64,000 bases of DNA from Planctomycetota bacterium (GTDB lineage: Bacteria; Planctomycetota; Brocadiia; Brocadiales; Brocadiaceae). Below are positions 53,285 through 63,506 of the stretch, piece by piece. Position 1 is the first letter of the stretch, and every line of letters starts with the position of its first letter. The notes beneath the pieces are model-generated. The model searched no databases and was not told the DNA's origin. It saw nothing but the letters and a program-made list of their open reading frames with translations. Location of the stretch: NCBI GenBank assembly GCA_016873165.1, contig VGXV01000018.1:1-64000 (forward strand), given 5' to 3'. The translations under genes were made by a program, and so were the position numbers.

Positions 53285-56236
53285 ATGTCTGATAATTTAA
53301 AACTATTAACCGAACTCATACATGAAATAATAAGAGCAAAGGATTTCGATTCCGCCCTTTACACGGTATTGCGTCAGATATGCGAGGCTACGGAATGGGT
53401 ATACGGAGATGTATGGCTGCCTTCTTCAGACGGAACGTATCTGGTATTGCATCAGGCATACTGTCAGTATGAAAAGCTGGAGATTTTTAAAGAGAAAGGC
53501 AAAGACCTCTCTCTCCCTCCCGGAGTCGGCCTTCCCGGACGCATATGGTCTTCTAAAAAACCCGCATGGATATTGGACGTCACCTGCGATGCCAATTTCC
53601 CGCGCGCCCCGATTGCCAGGGAATGCGGTTTAAAAGCAGGCATGGGTGTTCCGATACTTGACAATGAAGAAGTTGTAGCGGTAATGTCGTTTTTTATCTT
53701 CGAACGAAAGGAAGAAGACGAACAAATGGTTGCCCTCGTGGCCGCGGCTGCCGCGGAATTGGGAAATATACTCAAATACAAACAAATGGAGAGGAAGCTC
53801 GTGCAGTTATCCAGCGCGGTAGAACAAAGTGTTTGCAGCGTTATCATCACCGACACGAACGGAACGATAGAATACGTAAACCCAAAATTCATACAAATGA
53901 CCGGATACACACCTGACGAAGTTATTGGAGAAAATCCGTGCATATTAAAATCAGGAGTGACCGGGCCGGAGGAATATAAAGATTTATGGAAAACAATTAC
54001 CGGAGGGGACAATTGGCAGGGCGTGCTTTGCAACAGGAAAAAAAACGGCGAATTGTACTGGGAACTCGCAAACATCTCACCGATAAAGGATCGCAACGGC
54101 AATATCACTCATTTTCTGGGATGCAAAGAAGATATTACCGCGCGCAAGAGAAGCGAATGGCGGTTGCGGGCGCAATATCACGTAACATGCATTCTGGCGG
54201 AGTCTGACTCTCTCTCCGAATCATTCCAAAAAATTCTCAAGGTCGTCTGCGAATGTCTGGAGTGGGATATCGGTGAAATTTGGTTAACAGACCATAACGC
54301 AAATGTATTGCGTATCGCGGAAACATGGTGCACGCCTGCAAGAAAATTTCCCAAATTTATGGAATTGACAAAACAAATCACCTTTTCAAAAAGCATCGGT
54401 TTGCCAGGAAGCATCTGGAATAGCAAAAAAACAATCTGGATTGAGGATGTTACACGGGAAACAAATTTTCCGAGATCAATTCTTGCGGAAAGAGAAGGAT
54501 TGCACAGCGCCTTTGGTTTTCCCATTATCAGCAATGAAGATTGCTTCGGGGTAATGGTTTTTTTAACTCACAAAATACAATCACCCGACAATGAAATACT
54601 CGACATGATAAACGCCATCAGCAATCAAATTAGCCAGTTCATCATGCGAAAACATGCGGAAGCACAGCTCCATAAGCTATCACAGGCCGTAGAACAAAGC
54701 CCAAGCACTATCATCATCACCAACACAAACGGTTGCATCCAATACGTAAACCACGGATTTACCCAATTAACCGGTTACACACTGGAAGAAGTCATCGGAA
54801 TGACGCCTTCTTTTTTGGATTCGGGCATCACCCCTCCTGAAGATTACAAACGGCTATGGGGCTCTATCAGTTCCGTAAAAGAAGGCGAAGGGGAAGTAAT
54901 CAGCAAAAAGAAGAACGGAGAATTTTATTATGAAAAAATCCGCATTTCCTTAATAAAAGACGAAAGAGACCTTGTTACAAATATCCTCATAACGGGAGAA
55001 GACATCACCTCCATAAAAGAAGCGGCGGAGGAACAGGAGAAACTGAAAGAACAACTGTACCACGCGCAAAGACTGGAATCTATCGGTCAGCTTGCCGGAG
55101 GCATTGCCCATGACTTTAACAATATCATAATGGCAATCACGGGATATGCGAATATCTTGAAAATGGAACTGGCGGAAAACGACCCGCTGCAGCAATACAT
55201 AACAAAACAACTCTCCGCCACTGAAAAGGCAACCGCATTAACAAACGGACTCCTTACCTTCGGCAGAAAACGCGCGTTCAGCCTCCAATTAACCGGCGTC
55301 AACGGCATCATAAAAAGCGCCGGGGGTTTTATTGAAATGCTTATGAGAAAAAATATCCGACAGGACATTGTTCTTTCGGAAGAAGACTGTTTTGTTATGG
55401 CAGATAAAAATCAGATAGAACAGGCAATAGTAAATCTTTCCACAAATGCGAGGGATGCCATGCCTGACGGGGGCGTTTTAAGCATATGCTCAAAAAAAGT
55501 AACAATGGATGGAGCATTTATAAAGGCACACGGGTACGGCAAAGAAGGAAAGTATGCCCTGATATCCGTTGCCGATTCCGGAATTGGCATGGATGAAAAA
55601 ACGAAAAAAAGAATTTTTGAACCCTTTTTTACCACCAAGGAAATAGGGAAGGGAACCGGACTGGGCCTTTCAATTGTGTATGGCATTATAAAGCAGCATA
55701 ATGGATTTATTGATGTTCAAAGCAGGCCGGGGAAAGGCACGACATTTCATATGTATCTCCCCCTGTCCAATGCTCCCTCATTGCCCGATGAACCGGTTCC
55801 AAAGATTCGCAATGTTATTGAACACAACAGCATTCCGGAACCAAACCCTGATTCTCTAAAGGGCAGAGAAAAAATACTTCTTGCGGAGGATGACGAAGGA
55901 ATTCGAATGCTTCTTGAAAACGTGCTGAAAAGGAATGGCTACAGGGTAATAGTTGCCGTGAACGGAGAAGACGCGGTAAACAAATTCACGGAAAATCAAA
56001 ATTCAATTCAGCTCCTCTTATTCGATGTGGCCATGCCTGTATTAAACGGGAAGGACGCGTATGGCAAAATTAAGAACATACGGCCGGATATAAAGACCAT
56101 TTTCATGAGCGGATTTTGTGATGATTTTTTTCATAAAAAATGCTTTTCAGGCGAAGAAGAATTTCGTTTTGTCACAAAACCTATTTTGCCAGGCAAACTT
56201 TTGGCAATTATCAGAGAAGTCATAGATAAACAGTAA
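53285..56236 (+). CDS. Cytosolic hybrid histidine kinase (GAF-PAS-GAF-PAS-HisKA-HATPase-REC)
   Basis: A 983-residue protein without membrane helices. GAF1 (about 15-165), PAS1 (about 178-295, ITDTNGTIEYVNPKF), GAF2 (about 305-460), PAS2 (about 470-595, ITNTNGCIQYVNHGF), HisKA with LAGGIAHDFNNIIMAITG, HATPase with IVNLSTNARDAM and EPFFTTKEIGKGTGLGLSIVYG, and a receiver (about 865-983, Asp in LLLFDVAMP). The two GAF-PAS units are internal duplications. No DNA-binding domain is attached. It heads a co-directional signalling group placed among the amt genes, suggesting sensing of nitrogen or redox state, unproven. Confidence 0.93.
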   Translation: MSDNLKLLTELIHEIIRAKDFDSALYTVLRQICEATEWVYGDVWLPSSDGTYLVLHQAYCQYEKLEIFKEKGKDLSLPPGVGLPGRIWSSKKPAWILDVTCDANFPRAPIARECGLKAGMGVPILDNEEVVAVMSFFIFERKEEDEQMVALVAAAAAELGNILKYKQMERKLVQLSSAVEQSVCSVIITDTNGTIEYVNPKFIQMTGYTPDEVIGENPCILKSGVTGPEEYKDLWKTITGGDNWQGVLCNRKKNGELYWELANISPIKDRNGNITHFLGCKEDITARKRSEWRLRAQYHVTCILAESDSLSESFQKILKVVCECLEWDIGEIWLTDHNANVLRIAETWCTPARKFPKFMELTKQITFSKSIGLPGSIWNSKKTIWIEDVTRETNFPRSILAEREGLHSAFGFPIISNEDCFGVMVFLTHKIQSPDNEILDMINAISNQISQFIMRKHAEAQLHKLSQAVEQSPSTIIITNTNGCIQYVNHGFTQLTGYTLEEVIGMTPSFLDSGITPPEDYKRLWGSISSVKEGEGEVISKKKNGEFYYEKIRISLIKDERDLVTNILITGEDITSIKEAAEEQEKLKEQLYHAQRLESIGQLAGGIAHDFNNIIMAITGYANILKMELAENDPLQQYITKQLSATEKATALTNGLLTFGRKRAFSLQLTGVNGIIKSAGGFIEMLMRKNIRQDIVLSEEDCFVMADKNQIEQAIVNLSTNARDAMPDGGVLSICSKKVTMDGAFIKAHGYGKEGKYALISVADSGIGMDEKTKKRIFEPFFTTKEIGKGTGLGLSIVYGIIKQHNGFIDVQSRPGKGTTFHMYLPLSNAPSLPDEPVPKIRNVIEHNSIPEPNPDSLKGREKILLAEDDEGIRMLLENVLKRNGYRVIVAVNGEDAVNKFTENQNSIQLLLFDVAMPVLNGKDAYGKIKNIRPDIKTIFMSGFCDDFFHKKCFSGEEEFRFVTKPILPGKLLAIIREVIDKQ

Positions 56237-56276
56237 TATAACAGGGGTTCAAAAAAGTCATTTATAGGGTCAATTT

Positions 56277-57365
56277 ATGATTACCGAAAAAGAAAAAAGT
56301 CCGGCAAAACAACCGGCTGATAACGGAACCTTCAGCCCCGAACGCATCACCAATCTGGCAATACAGCTATCTTCAAAAATGGACAGCGCAATCAAGGATA
56401 TTCAAAAAATCACTTTCCAGTCCAAAATTCTCTCGCTTAACGCAAAAGTAGAAGCCGCAAGAGCCGGAGAAGTTGGCGCGGCATTTTCCGTTGTGGCAAC
56501 GGAAATGGGTTCCTTATCGCAGGAAATTTCAGGCCTGGTGGAAAATCTGGAAAAAGATGCTTCGAAAGATTTTAAGGAAATTGCAAAAATCAACGAAAAT
56601 ATCTCAACCAATTACAAAGGTCTCCGGTTATCAGACCTGGCTTTAACGAATATAGACTTAATTGACCGGAATTTGTACGAAAGATCATGCGACGTCCGGT
56701 GGTGGGCAACGGACAGCAGCTTCGTTGATGCCCTGTCGAAGAAAACCCCTGAAGTATATAATCTCGCTTCACAGCGAATGGGCATTATCCTCAACGCCTA
56801 CACCGTATACTTTGACCTTGTTTTATGCAATCCGGAAGGCATGATCGTGGCGAATGGAAGAAGCGACCGCTACCGTTCCGTAGGGGAAGATGCTTCCCGG
56901 TCAAAATGGTTTCAGGAGGCGATGAAATGTGCGACAGGAGATGATTTCGGATGGGGAGTTGTGCATCGCTCTCCGCTCGTGAATAACGAACTTGCTTTAA
57001 TATACACAACCGCCGTGCGTGAAAACGGAGACAAATACGGCAATATCATTGGCGCGCTGGGAATTATTTTTAAATTTTCAGCGCTTGCGCAAACCATTGT
57101 AGAAAATACTCCTTTAAGCAAGGAAGAAAAACCAAAAAGCCGTGTCTGTGTCGTTGATGCAAAAGGGCTTGTCCTGGCTGACACACATCACAGGAATCTT
57201 GAAGACACTATCGATTTCCCCAACAAATTTACCTTATTTGAAGGGAAAAAAGGATTCATCATCACCGATTACAATAACACAAAATGTTGTATTGCGCATG
57301 CCAGAGCTCCCGGTTATGAGACATATACCACCGGCTGGCATTCATTAATTATTCAGACAATGTAA
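56277..57365 (+). CDS. Inverted chemoreceptor-like protein (MCP signalling hairpin then Cache)
   Basis: A 362-residue soluble protein. Residues about 20-90 contain the methyl-accepting-protein hairpin tip ILSLNAKVEAARAGEVGAAFSVVATEMGSLSQEIS. A linker and a Cache-like sensor follow from about 130 to the end (YFDLVLCNPEGMIVANGRSDRY, SKWFQEAMK, VCVVDAKGLVLADTHHRN). No signal peptide or membrane helix is seen, and the order is opposite to ordinary chemoreceptors. It lies 41 bases after the hybrid kinase and ten before the HD-GYP regulator. No che genes are nearby, so the output is unclear. Confidence 0.75.
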   Translation: MITEKEKSPAKQPADNGTFSPERITNLAIQLSSKMDSAIKDIQKITFQSKILSLNAKVEAARAGEVGAAFSVVATEMGSLSQEISGLVENLEKDASKDFKEIAKINENISTNYKGLRLSDLALTNIDLIDRNLYERSCDVRWWATDSSFVDALSKKTPEVYNLASQRMGIILNAYTVYFDLVLCNPEGMIVANGRSDRYRSVGEDASRSKWFQEAMKCATGDDFGWGVVHRSPLVNNELALIYTTAVRENGDKYGNIIGALGIIFKFSALAQTIVENTPLSKEEKPKSRVCVVDAKGLVLADTHHRNLEDTIDFPNKFTLFEGKKGFIITDYNNTKCCIAHARAPGYETYTTGWHSLIIQTM

Positions 57366-57375
57366 TTCTTGCATT

Positions 57376-58596
57376 ATGCTTTATACACAAAAATTTGACT
57401 CATTTGTAAAAATTACGCATTTAAACCACCCGCCAACAGCGGCGCCGGAAACCCTGCATACAAAAACGAAGATCCTCGTTGCAGATGACGACACTTTTGT
57501 CTTAGATTCCGTTTCCATATTACTCAAAAAATCCGGTTACACCTTCGATGCGTATGATAACGCGACAGAGGCGCTTGCAAAGCTGCAGGCATCCGCCGAT
57601 ATTGATGTCGTATTAACAGATTTTCAAATGCCTGACGTTTCCGGAATTGAATTTCTCGAAAAAATACGGGCGTTCAACCCGGAAATACCGGTAATCATAA
57701 TGACGGCATATGCGGAATTAAACATCGCTATCAACGCGATAAAAAGAGGTGTTTTTGATTTTTTACTGAAACCCTTCCAGCCGGATCAATTATATCACAC
57801 GATAAAAAAGGCCGTTAAATATTATAAACTCACACAATTAGAAAAAAATTATACAACTACCCTGGAAAATATGGTCTCTGAGAAAACAAAAGAATTGGCA
57901 AATGCCCTGGAAATAAACAGAAAAATGAGCAGTGAACTAATACAACGCCTGTCGCTTGCGACAGAATACAGGGATTTCAAAACAGGCGCGCATATTTCCA
58001 AATTAGGATTATATACCGAAAGAATATCGCACGTTTTAGGCCTTCCCGGGAAATTTACGAAAACCATACAATGCGCAAGCGCAATGCATGATATCGGCAA
58101 AATCGGGATACCCGATGAAATCCTTCTGAAGAACGGCTTACTATGCCATGAAGAATTTGAAACTATGAAAAAGCACACCCTTATCGGCGAAAAAATTCTT
58201 TCAGGGTCATCATATTTCACCATACAAATGTCGGCAAGCATCGCATTAAATCACCATGAGAGATGGAACGGAACCGGTTACCCGAGAGGATTAAAGGGAG
58301 AAGATATTCCCATCGAAGGCAGAATAACCACGATTTGCGACCAATATGATGCTTTGAGAAGCGAAAGACCATACAAATCGCCCTGCACTCACAGGGAAGC
58401 ATTTGAAATACTAACAAAAGGTGATGGCAAAACAATGCCGGAACATTTCGACCCAAAGGTATTAAACGCATTCATTGAAGTTGCTTCTGATTTTAATGAT
58501 ATTTTTCACACGAAGCATCCGTGGCCCGATCAGTCACAAGGGAGGAAGAAAGCCCTCTTTTTGAATAATCATGAACAATATATTAATAGTAGATGA
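57376..58596 (+). CDS. Response regulator with HD-GYP domain
   Basis: A 406-residue protein. The receiver (about 33-150) has acidic pocket VADDD, phosphoacceptor in VVLTDFQMP and Lys in LLKPF. A helical linker leads to an HD-GYP domain: MHDIGKIGIPDEIL, KKHTLIGEKIL, NHHERWNGTGYPRGLKGEDIP and ICDQYDALRSERPYK. HD-GYP proteins hydrolyse cyclic di-GMP. The motif is complete, so it should be active. The next gene starts inside its last 26 bases. Confidence 0.93.
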   Translation: MLYTQKFDSFVKITHLNHPPTAAPETLHTKTKILVADDDTFVLDSVSILLKKSGYTFDAYDNATEALAKLQASADIDVVLTDFQMPDVSGIEFLEKIRAFNPEIPVIIMTAYAELNIAINAIKRGVFDFLLKPFQPDQLYHTIKKAVKYYKLTQLEKNYTTTLENMVSEKTKELANALEINRKMSSELIQRLSLATEYRDFKTGAHISKLGLYTERISHVLGLPGKFTKTIQCASAMHDIGKIGIPDEILLKNGLLCHEEFETMKKHTLIGEKILSGSSYFTIQMSASIALNHHERWNGTGYPRGLKGEDIPIEGRITTICDQYDALRSERPYKSPCTHREAFEILTKGDGKTMPEHFDPKVLNAFIEVASDFNDIFHTKHPWPDQSQGRKKALFLNNHEQYINSR

Positions 58597-58954
58597 CGAA
58601 TGTCAAATCCGTGAGGTGATAAAATTTTTTCTGGAGAAACAAGGATACAGGATATTTGAAGCCTCAAACGGTTTTAAGGCCATTGAATTATGCAAATTAA
58701 ATGAATTTGATGCAGTAATTGCTGATATTTATATGCCGGGAATGGATGGTATAAAATTTATTGAGGAATTGCTGAAATTTTCCCCAAAAACAAAGGTCAT
58801 CGCTATTTCCGGCGGCGAGCAATGTCACTTTTTTTCATCAGGTTTGCCACTCGCTTCCGCAATGCACAGGGGTGCGCTCTACTCATTAAAGAAACCCATT
58901 AATATGGAAGAATTGCTGAACATTATTAAAGAAATTGTAGTATCGGAATCGTAA
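58571..58954 (+). CDS. Single-domain response regulator (CheY-like)
   Basis: A 127-residue receiver: NILIVDDECQIREVIKFFL, phosphoacceptor Asp in AVIADIYMPGMDG, Ser/Thr switch in VIAISGGEQ and Lys in SLKKPINMEELL. It overlaps the HD-GYP gene by 26 bases and ends the signalling group. It probably shuttles phosphate from the hybrid kinase. Confidence 0.92.
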   Translation: MNNILIVDDECQIREVIKFFLEKQGYRIFEASNGFKAIELCKLNEFDAVIADIYMPGMDGIKFIEELLKFSPKTKVIAISGGEQCHFFSSGLPLASAMHRGALYSLKKPINMEELLNIIKEIVVSES

Positions 58955-58966
58955 GAAAAAAGTAAC

Positions 58967-59100
58967 TATTCAGCGAAATAATCATCGACTGAATCCCCCT
59001 TAAAAAAGGGGGACTCAGGGGGTTGTAAGAAAACATTAAAATGTAAGACAACCCCCTAACCCCCTTTATTAAGGGGGAACATGGTAAATTTCGCTGAATA
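58967..59100. repeat. 134-bp palindromic element with 13-bp terminal inverted repeats
   Basis: TATTCAGCGAAAT at 58967 and its perfect inverse ending 59100 enclose nested palindromes of CCCCCTTAA/TTAAGGGGG and AACCCCCTAACCCCC/GGGGGACTCAGGGGGTT. No target duplication was found. It begins 12 bases after the receiver gene and probably also ends its transcript. Confidence 0.75.
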
Positions 59101-59171
59101 GATACAGAAAAAAATCTTTCTTAAAAAACCCGACATAGCAACATTGTATAGTGAACAAAATGAAAAAAATC

Positions 59172-59350
59172 GTAACAATTTAGTTTTTTGAAAAGGATAT
59201 TTATATGGCGCCTGTTATATAACGGAAGAAAATATTTTCGTAGTGGCAAGGCGTGCCTTGCCTCGTAAAATATCCTCAATGGCAAGGCACGCCTTGCCAC
59301 TACAAATCATATCCATTATAGGCGGATTTTTCAAAAAACTAAATTGTTAC
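59172..59350. mobile_element. MITE family A, copy A3
   Basis: Perfect 23-bp terminal repeats beginning GTAACAATTTAGTTTTTTGA, flanked by the 8-bp duplication AAAAAATC (59164-59171 and 59351-59358). The interior carries two CAAGGCGTGCCTTGCC-type palindromes also present in family D. Confidence 0.9.
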
Positions 59351-60029
59351 AAAAAATCTGACATGGGAAAACCTCTCCTTTTGACAGACCACAACTGTCA
59401 AAATACCTCTCAAAAGGTATGTCAGACGGATGGTTCATTTGAGGCGGTAGCGTTGGCAATTCACCTCCCTCCTGCCGCCTCAAAAACCATCATATTTCCA
59501 CGAACAAAATCCCCGCATATCGAGACATCCTCCCTATTCCGGCTACGACATCTTTTTATTCATAAAAATACGCAAAAATTAAAAGTCGAACACTTTTGTG
59601 GAGATTATTGGTTTAAATCAACCGATTTTGTAATTATTTTATAACACCGAAAATACTATTCATCCCTCTCAAAAAAGCTCTATATTTCATATTATCAGGT
59701 AGTTATAAAATACTTTTTTCACAAAAGTTTTTAGGCATGCTACGTGCTTTTTCATCAGCCATGTGATTATTTTAAATAAATATTTCATATATACTAAATA
59801 TATTTGCTTAGATAAATATTCGGGGTCGTTTGAAAAGTTTTAGTAAGTCGCAATGATTATTATCTTAATCTATTGCAGCATGTAACAGATAGAAAATCCA
59901 ATTACTTGACTTTTTTGGCGGCCCCACCCCACTTTAATAAAATTAGCTGGCAATGATTATTTTTTTTATTACAATGCCATAAAAATTTGGAAGACAAATA
60001 TTATGTTCTAATGTAAGGAATTTTAAACA
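59351..60029. other. Gene-free AT-rich stretch
   Basis: About 680 bases without a credible gene, promoter or repeat. A frame at about 59360-59644 lacks a start signal and family features. It may be the decayed remains of a gene split by element A3. Confidence 0.4.
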
Positions 60030-60140
60030 GTAGGGTGGATTAAGCGACAGCGACTCGAAGAGAAAGGGAACCGCATCCACCTTTCCTGTTCATATTATTG
60101 GTGGATTCGGCGTAAAATACAATGCCTTAATCCGCCCTAC
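60030..60140. repeat. 111-bp repeat F, copy F1
   Basis: GTAGGGTGGATTAAGCGACA at the left and its near inverse CTTAATCCGCCCTAC at the right, with CGACTCGAAGAGAAAGGGAA inside. An almost identical copy is at 63329-63439. The flank AATGTAAGGAATTTTAAAC at 60010-60028 is a family D left end, so F is a core carried by D ends. Confidence 0.8.
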
Positions 60141-60359
60141 CTTAACTTAATGACATTGAGTGGCAAGGCGCACCTTGCCACCACAACATTATTAAAAGTT
60201 GGCAAAGGCATAATTTAATGTTTAGGAAATTCAATTATAGCAGGGTGGGCATTGCCCACCGTCTCACGTCGCTTGTAGAGACGCATAGCAATGCGTCTCT
60301 ACGTTTGGTGGGTAATGCCCACCCTTACTCTGTTAAAAGTCGCCAAAGGCCTAATTTAT
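60141..60359. repeat. Repeat family D, copies D5 and D6 in tandem
   Basis: D5 (to about 60215) has core GTGGCAAGGCGCACCTTGCCAC and right end TTGGCAAAGGCATAATTTAA. D6 (about 60212-60359) has left end TAATGTTTAGGAAATTCAAT, cores GGTGGGCATTGCCCACC and GTAGAGACGCATAGCAATGC with inverse, and right end GTCGCCAAAGGCCTAATTTA. D6 covers the first codons of the cytochrome frame at 60218. Confidence 0.75.
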
Positions 60360-61282
60360 TTCCCCTTTTCACAATATTCTTTCTTATTACTTTTTCCTTT
60401 CATTCTGACGGAATCTGTCAGAATTTTGTGATTAACGGAGAGTTGCAAAACAGCGGGGCGGAAGAAACTCTTAAAAATAGCATTGTTCGAAAGGAATCCC
60501 TCATCATTAAAGACAAAAGGGTTTATATACAGGTGATAATAGATCAGGGGGCAAAACACCTTACGGATCATAACCGGTACAAAAAAATGATGTATGTATT
60601 GCCAAAAGAAATCACGTATGATGATATGAGCAAACGCATCTATTATTACACCGAAGATACAGAAATCGAAATCGGGCAGATGAAGGACTTTTTAGGGTTT
60701 ATGCCTTATATAGGCTTATCGGAAGGTGTGAAAATCGTAAGTTCTCCTGCTGATGCAAAATTATTGATTTCTTCTGACAACAATAAAGATATTTCCCTGC
60801 CGGTAATACATTCTGATGAAAACATGAACGATACCTTGAGCAAGAAATGCGGACAGTGCCATCTGTTAGAATATATTTTTTCTCACAAAGACTGGACGGA
60901 GGAAGACGTCCTGCACGCATTCAACCGATTGCAAACGGAACGGGAAGAGAGGTTCACGAACGATGAACTTGAAATAATTACGCTATTCAAAAAATACCAA
61001 AAAGGCGAAATAGACAAAAAAAAACTCACTGAATTTCAGTCTCTGAAACATATGGCAGAAAAAGATATTAAAGACGTCACCGAAGGTGTGTATAGCAATA
61101 ATTGCATCCCATGCCACAATCCATCCAAAATGAACGACATTACATTATTATATTCAACACAAAGATGCAAAAGTATTGTGGAGAGAATGAAGGAGAAAGA
61201 GCCTTCTCTTTTTTTAGGCACGGACATGGACAGATTAGCCAGTTATCTATGGGAAATAAAACTTAAGCCTTGTGAAAATTAG
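60218..61282 (+). CDS. Exported dihaem c-type cytochrome, 5' end altered by a repeat
   Basis: A frame of 354 residues. Two haem c motifs, CGQCH (about residue 211) and CIPCH (about 299), lie in the C-terminal half. The preceding part is a beta-rich domain of unknown family (FVINGELQNSGAEETLKNSIV..). A signal peptide, LFPLFTIFFLITFSFHSDGICQ, begins only at about residue 48. The first 47 residues come from repeat D6, so the original start has been replaced. Translation may now begin in the repeat or at a non-ATG codon near 60359. It precedes the fourth amt, so electron transfer linked to ammonium status is conceivable. Confidence 0.7.
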   Translation: MFRKFNYSRVGIAHRLTSLVETHSNASLRLVGNAHPYSVKSRQRPNLFPLFTIFFLITFSFHSDGICQNFVINGELQNSGAEETLKNSIVRKESLIIKDKRVYIQVIIDQGAKHLTDHNRYKKMMYVLPKEITYDDMSKRIYYYTEDTEIEIGQMKDFLGFMPYIGLSEGVKIVSSPADAKLLISSDNNKDISLPVIHSDENMNDTLSKKCGQCHLLEYIFSHKDWTEEDVLHAFNRLQTEREERFTNDELEIITLFKKYQKGEIDKKKLTEFQSLKHMAEKDIKDVTEGVYSNNCIPCHNPSKMNDITLLYSTQRCKSIVERMKEKEPSLFLGTDMDRLASYLWEIKLKPCEN

Positions 61283-61408
61283 GGAGGTGAAAAATGACGT
61301 AAACAAACAATTAAGTCCTTATTCCATAGCAGTAAAATAATCGGTTTCAGTTAAGGCGATAGGGTAGTATTGAAAATAAGAATAAAACATATTTAAAAGG
61401 AGATGGAA

Positions 61409-62746
61409 ATGAGAAAAGGAGTGTATGCTGGCCTTTCATCGATTTTCTTTTTATCAATATTGGCATTCTTCGCTTCAAATGCGATGGCAGGAGATGCGCC
61501 GGGTATTGATAGAGGAGACCATGCGTGGATGCTCGTATCTACCGCTTTAGTATTAATTATGACGCCCGGCCTTGCCCTGTTTTACGGCGGCATGGTGCGC
61601 GCGAAAAATATGGTAAATACCCTGTGGCTGAGCTTCATTTGCATGGGCGTAGTCGGCGTAATGTGGGTGCTTTGGGGCTACAGCCTGAGTTTTGCTCCCG
61701 GCTGCTGGTTTATCGGGGGGCTTAAATGGTGCTTGCTTGGATCAGGCATAGTCGGACAGGCTCCGAGCGATCTTTACGCAACATCAATTCCCCATTTGAC
61801 ATTCATGATGTTTCAGGGCATGTTTGCCATTATCACCCCCGCTTTGATAACGGGCGCTTTTGCCGAGAGAATGAAGTTTAACGCATGGCTGCTGCTGATA
61901 CTCCTGTGGTGCACTGCCGTTTATCCGCCGATAGCACACTGGGTATGGTCTTCCGAAGGCTGGCTTCTCGGCATACAATCACTGGATTTTGCCGGAGGAA
62001 CGGTCGTGCATATTTGTTCCGGAGCCTCCGCCCTTGCCGTAATTCTGATTCTCGGAAGAAGGAAAGGACATCCGAAAGAAGCAAAACCCCCTCACCACCT
62101 GCCCTTCGTAATGCTGGGAACAGGTTTACTGTGGTTTGGCTGGTTTGGCTTTAATGCGGGCAGCGCGTTGGTCGCCGACGGATTGGCCGCCAATGCATTT
62201 GTTGTTACCAATACCGCCGCAGCCGCAGGCGCTGTGACATGGAGTTTTATTGAATGGGCATTCCACAAGAAACCAACCATACTTGGCGCATGTTCCGGAG
62301 CGGTGGCCGGACTGGTTGCGATAACCCCGGCAGCGGGCTTTGTAGGGCCTATGGCTTCTATCGGCATAGGAGTGCCGGCTGCGATCTTATGCAGCCTTGC
62401 CGTAATGAAAATGAAGAAGGCATTGGGATATGACGATGCACTGGATGTCATCGGAGTGCATGCGGTCGGCGGAACATGGGGGGCATTCGCAACGGGGCTC
62501 TTTGCCGATTCATTGGTAAATCCCGCCGCTCCCAACGGATTATTCCATGGGAACCCAAGCCTGTTAGGAAAACAAATAATTGGAATTTTTGCCGCATGGG
62601 CATGGGCATTTTGTGTCACCGCCCTTTTAACATGGTTTGTTAAAGCAGTAGTGGGATTGAGGCCTACTGAAACCGAAGAAGAGACTGGCATGGACCTTAC
62701 CCAGCACAAAGAAATTTCATATCATTATTATGAAGCTCAGAGCTAA
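61409..62746 (+). CDS. amt: Ammonium transporter Amt (fourth copy)
   Basis: A 445-residue protein closest to the third copy (WMLVSTALVLIMTPGLALFYGGMVRAKN). Pore residues: FQGMFAIITP, Trp in AHWVWSSEGWL, Asp and His in LDFAGGTVVHICSG, GWFGFNAGSAL and His in IGVHAVGGTWGAFATG. The second ATG is chosen because AAGGAG stands seven bases before it. It pairs with the third glnK. Confidence 0.94.
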   Translation: MRKGVYAGLSSIFFLSILAFFASNAMAGDAPGIDRGDHAWMLVSTALVLIMTPGLALFYGGMVRAKNMVNTLWLSFICMGVVGVMWVLWGYSLSFAPGCWFIGGLKWCLLGSGIVGQAPSDLYATSIPHLTFMMFQGMFAIITPALITGAFAERMKFNAWLLLILLWCTAVYPPIAHWVWSSEGWLLGIQSLDFAGGTVVHICSGASALAVILILGRRKGHPKEAKPPHHLPFVMLGTGLLWFGWFGFNAGSALVADGLAANAFVVTNTAAAAGAVTWSFIEWAFHKKPTILGACSGAVAGLVAITPAAGFVGPMASIGIGVPAAILCSLAVMKMKKALGYDDALDVIGVHAVGGTWGAFATGLFADSLVNPAAPNGLFHGNPSLLGKQIIGIFAAWAWAFCVTALLTWFVKAVVGLRPTETEEETGMDLTQHKEISYHYYEAQS

Positions 62747-62840
62747 TTTAATGTTAAGGATTTTCAAAGTCGGGATTCTTCGTCGCTTCACTCCTCAGAA
62801 TGACAGTGTTTGTCATTCTGAGCGCAGCGAAGAATCTAAT
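62747..62840. repeat. Family D left end with CGAAGAATC hairpin
   Basis: TAATTTAATGTTAAGGATTT at 62747 on is a family D left end, overlapping the amt stop. A palindrome follows: GATTCTTCG...CAGAATGACA / TGTCATTCTG...CGAAGAATC (about 62777-62838). It lies between amt and glnK and could reduce read-through. Confidence 0.65.
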
Positions 62841-62881
62841 TTACTATTGTACGGCACAAAACGTACAAAATGATCAGATAA

Positions 62882-63262
<381 letters not shown>

Positions 63263-63328
63263 GCATCTGCATCCATTTTTTAGAGGGTAGGGTAGGCAAT
63301 GTCATTAAGTTAAGCAACCCTGACAGAA

Positions 63329-63439
63329 GTAGGGTGGATTAAGCGACAGCGACTCGAAGAGAAAGGGAACCGCATCCACCTTTCCTGTTCATATTATTGG
63401 TGGATTCGGCGTAAAAAACAACGCCTTAATCCACTCTAC
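63329..63439. repeat. 111-bp repeat F, copy F2
   Basis: Same length and almost the same sequence as 60030-60140 (GTAGGGTGGATTAAGCGACA...). A GTAGGGCAGGCAATGCCTGC palindrome follows at about 63472-63498. The pair F1/F2 flanks the cytochrome-amt-glnK unit as direct repeats. Confidence 0.85.
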
Positions 63440-63506
63440 CTTAACTGGCACGTTCATTTGTTTCTTAGAGAGTAGGGCAGGCAATGCCTGCCCTACTTTT
63501 ATTTTT

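Noticed and set aside
59243-59644. 133-residue plus-strand frame
   Set aside because: It begins inside MITE A3 and reads through its end. There is no ribosome site and no recognisable motif, so it was noted only as gene-free DNA.
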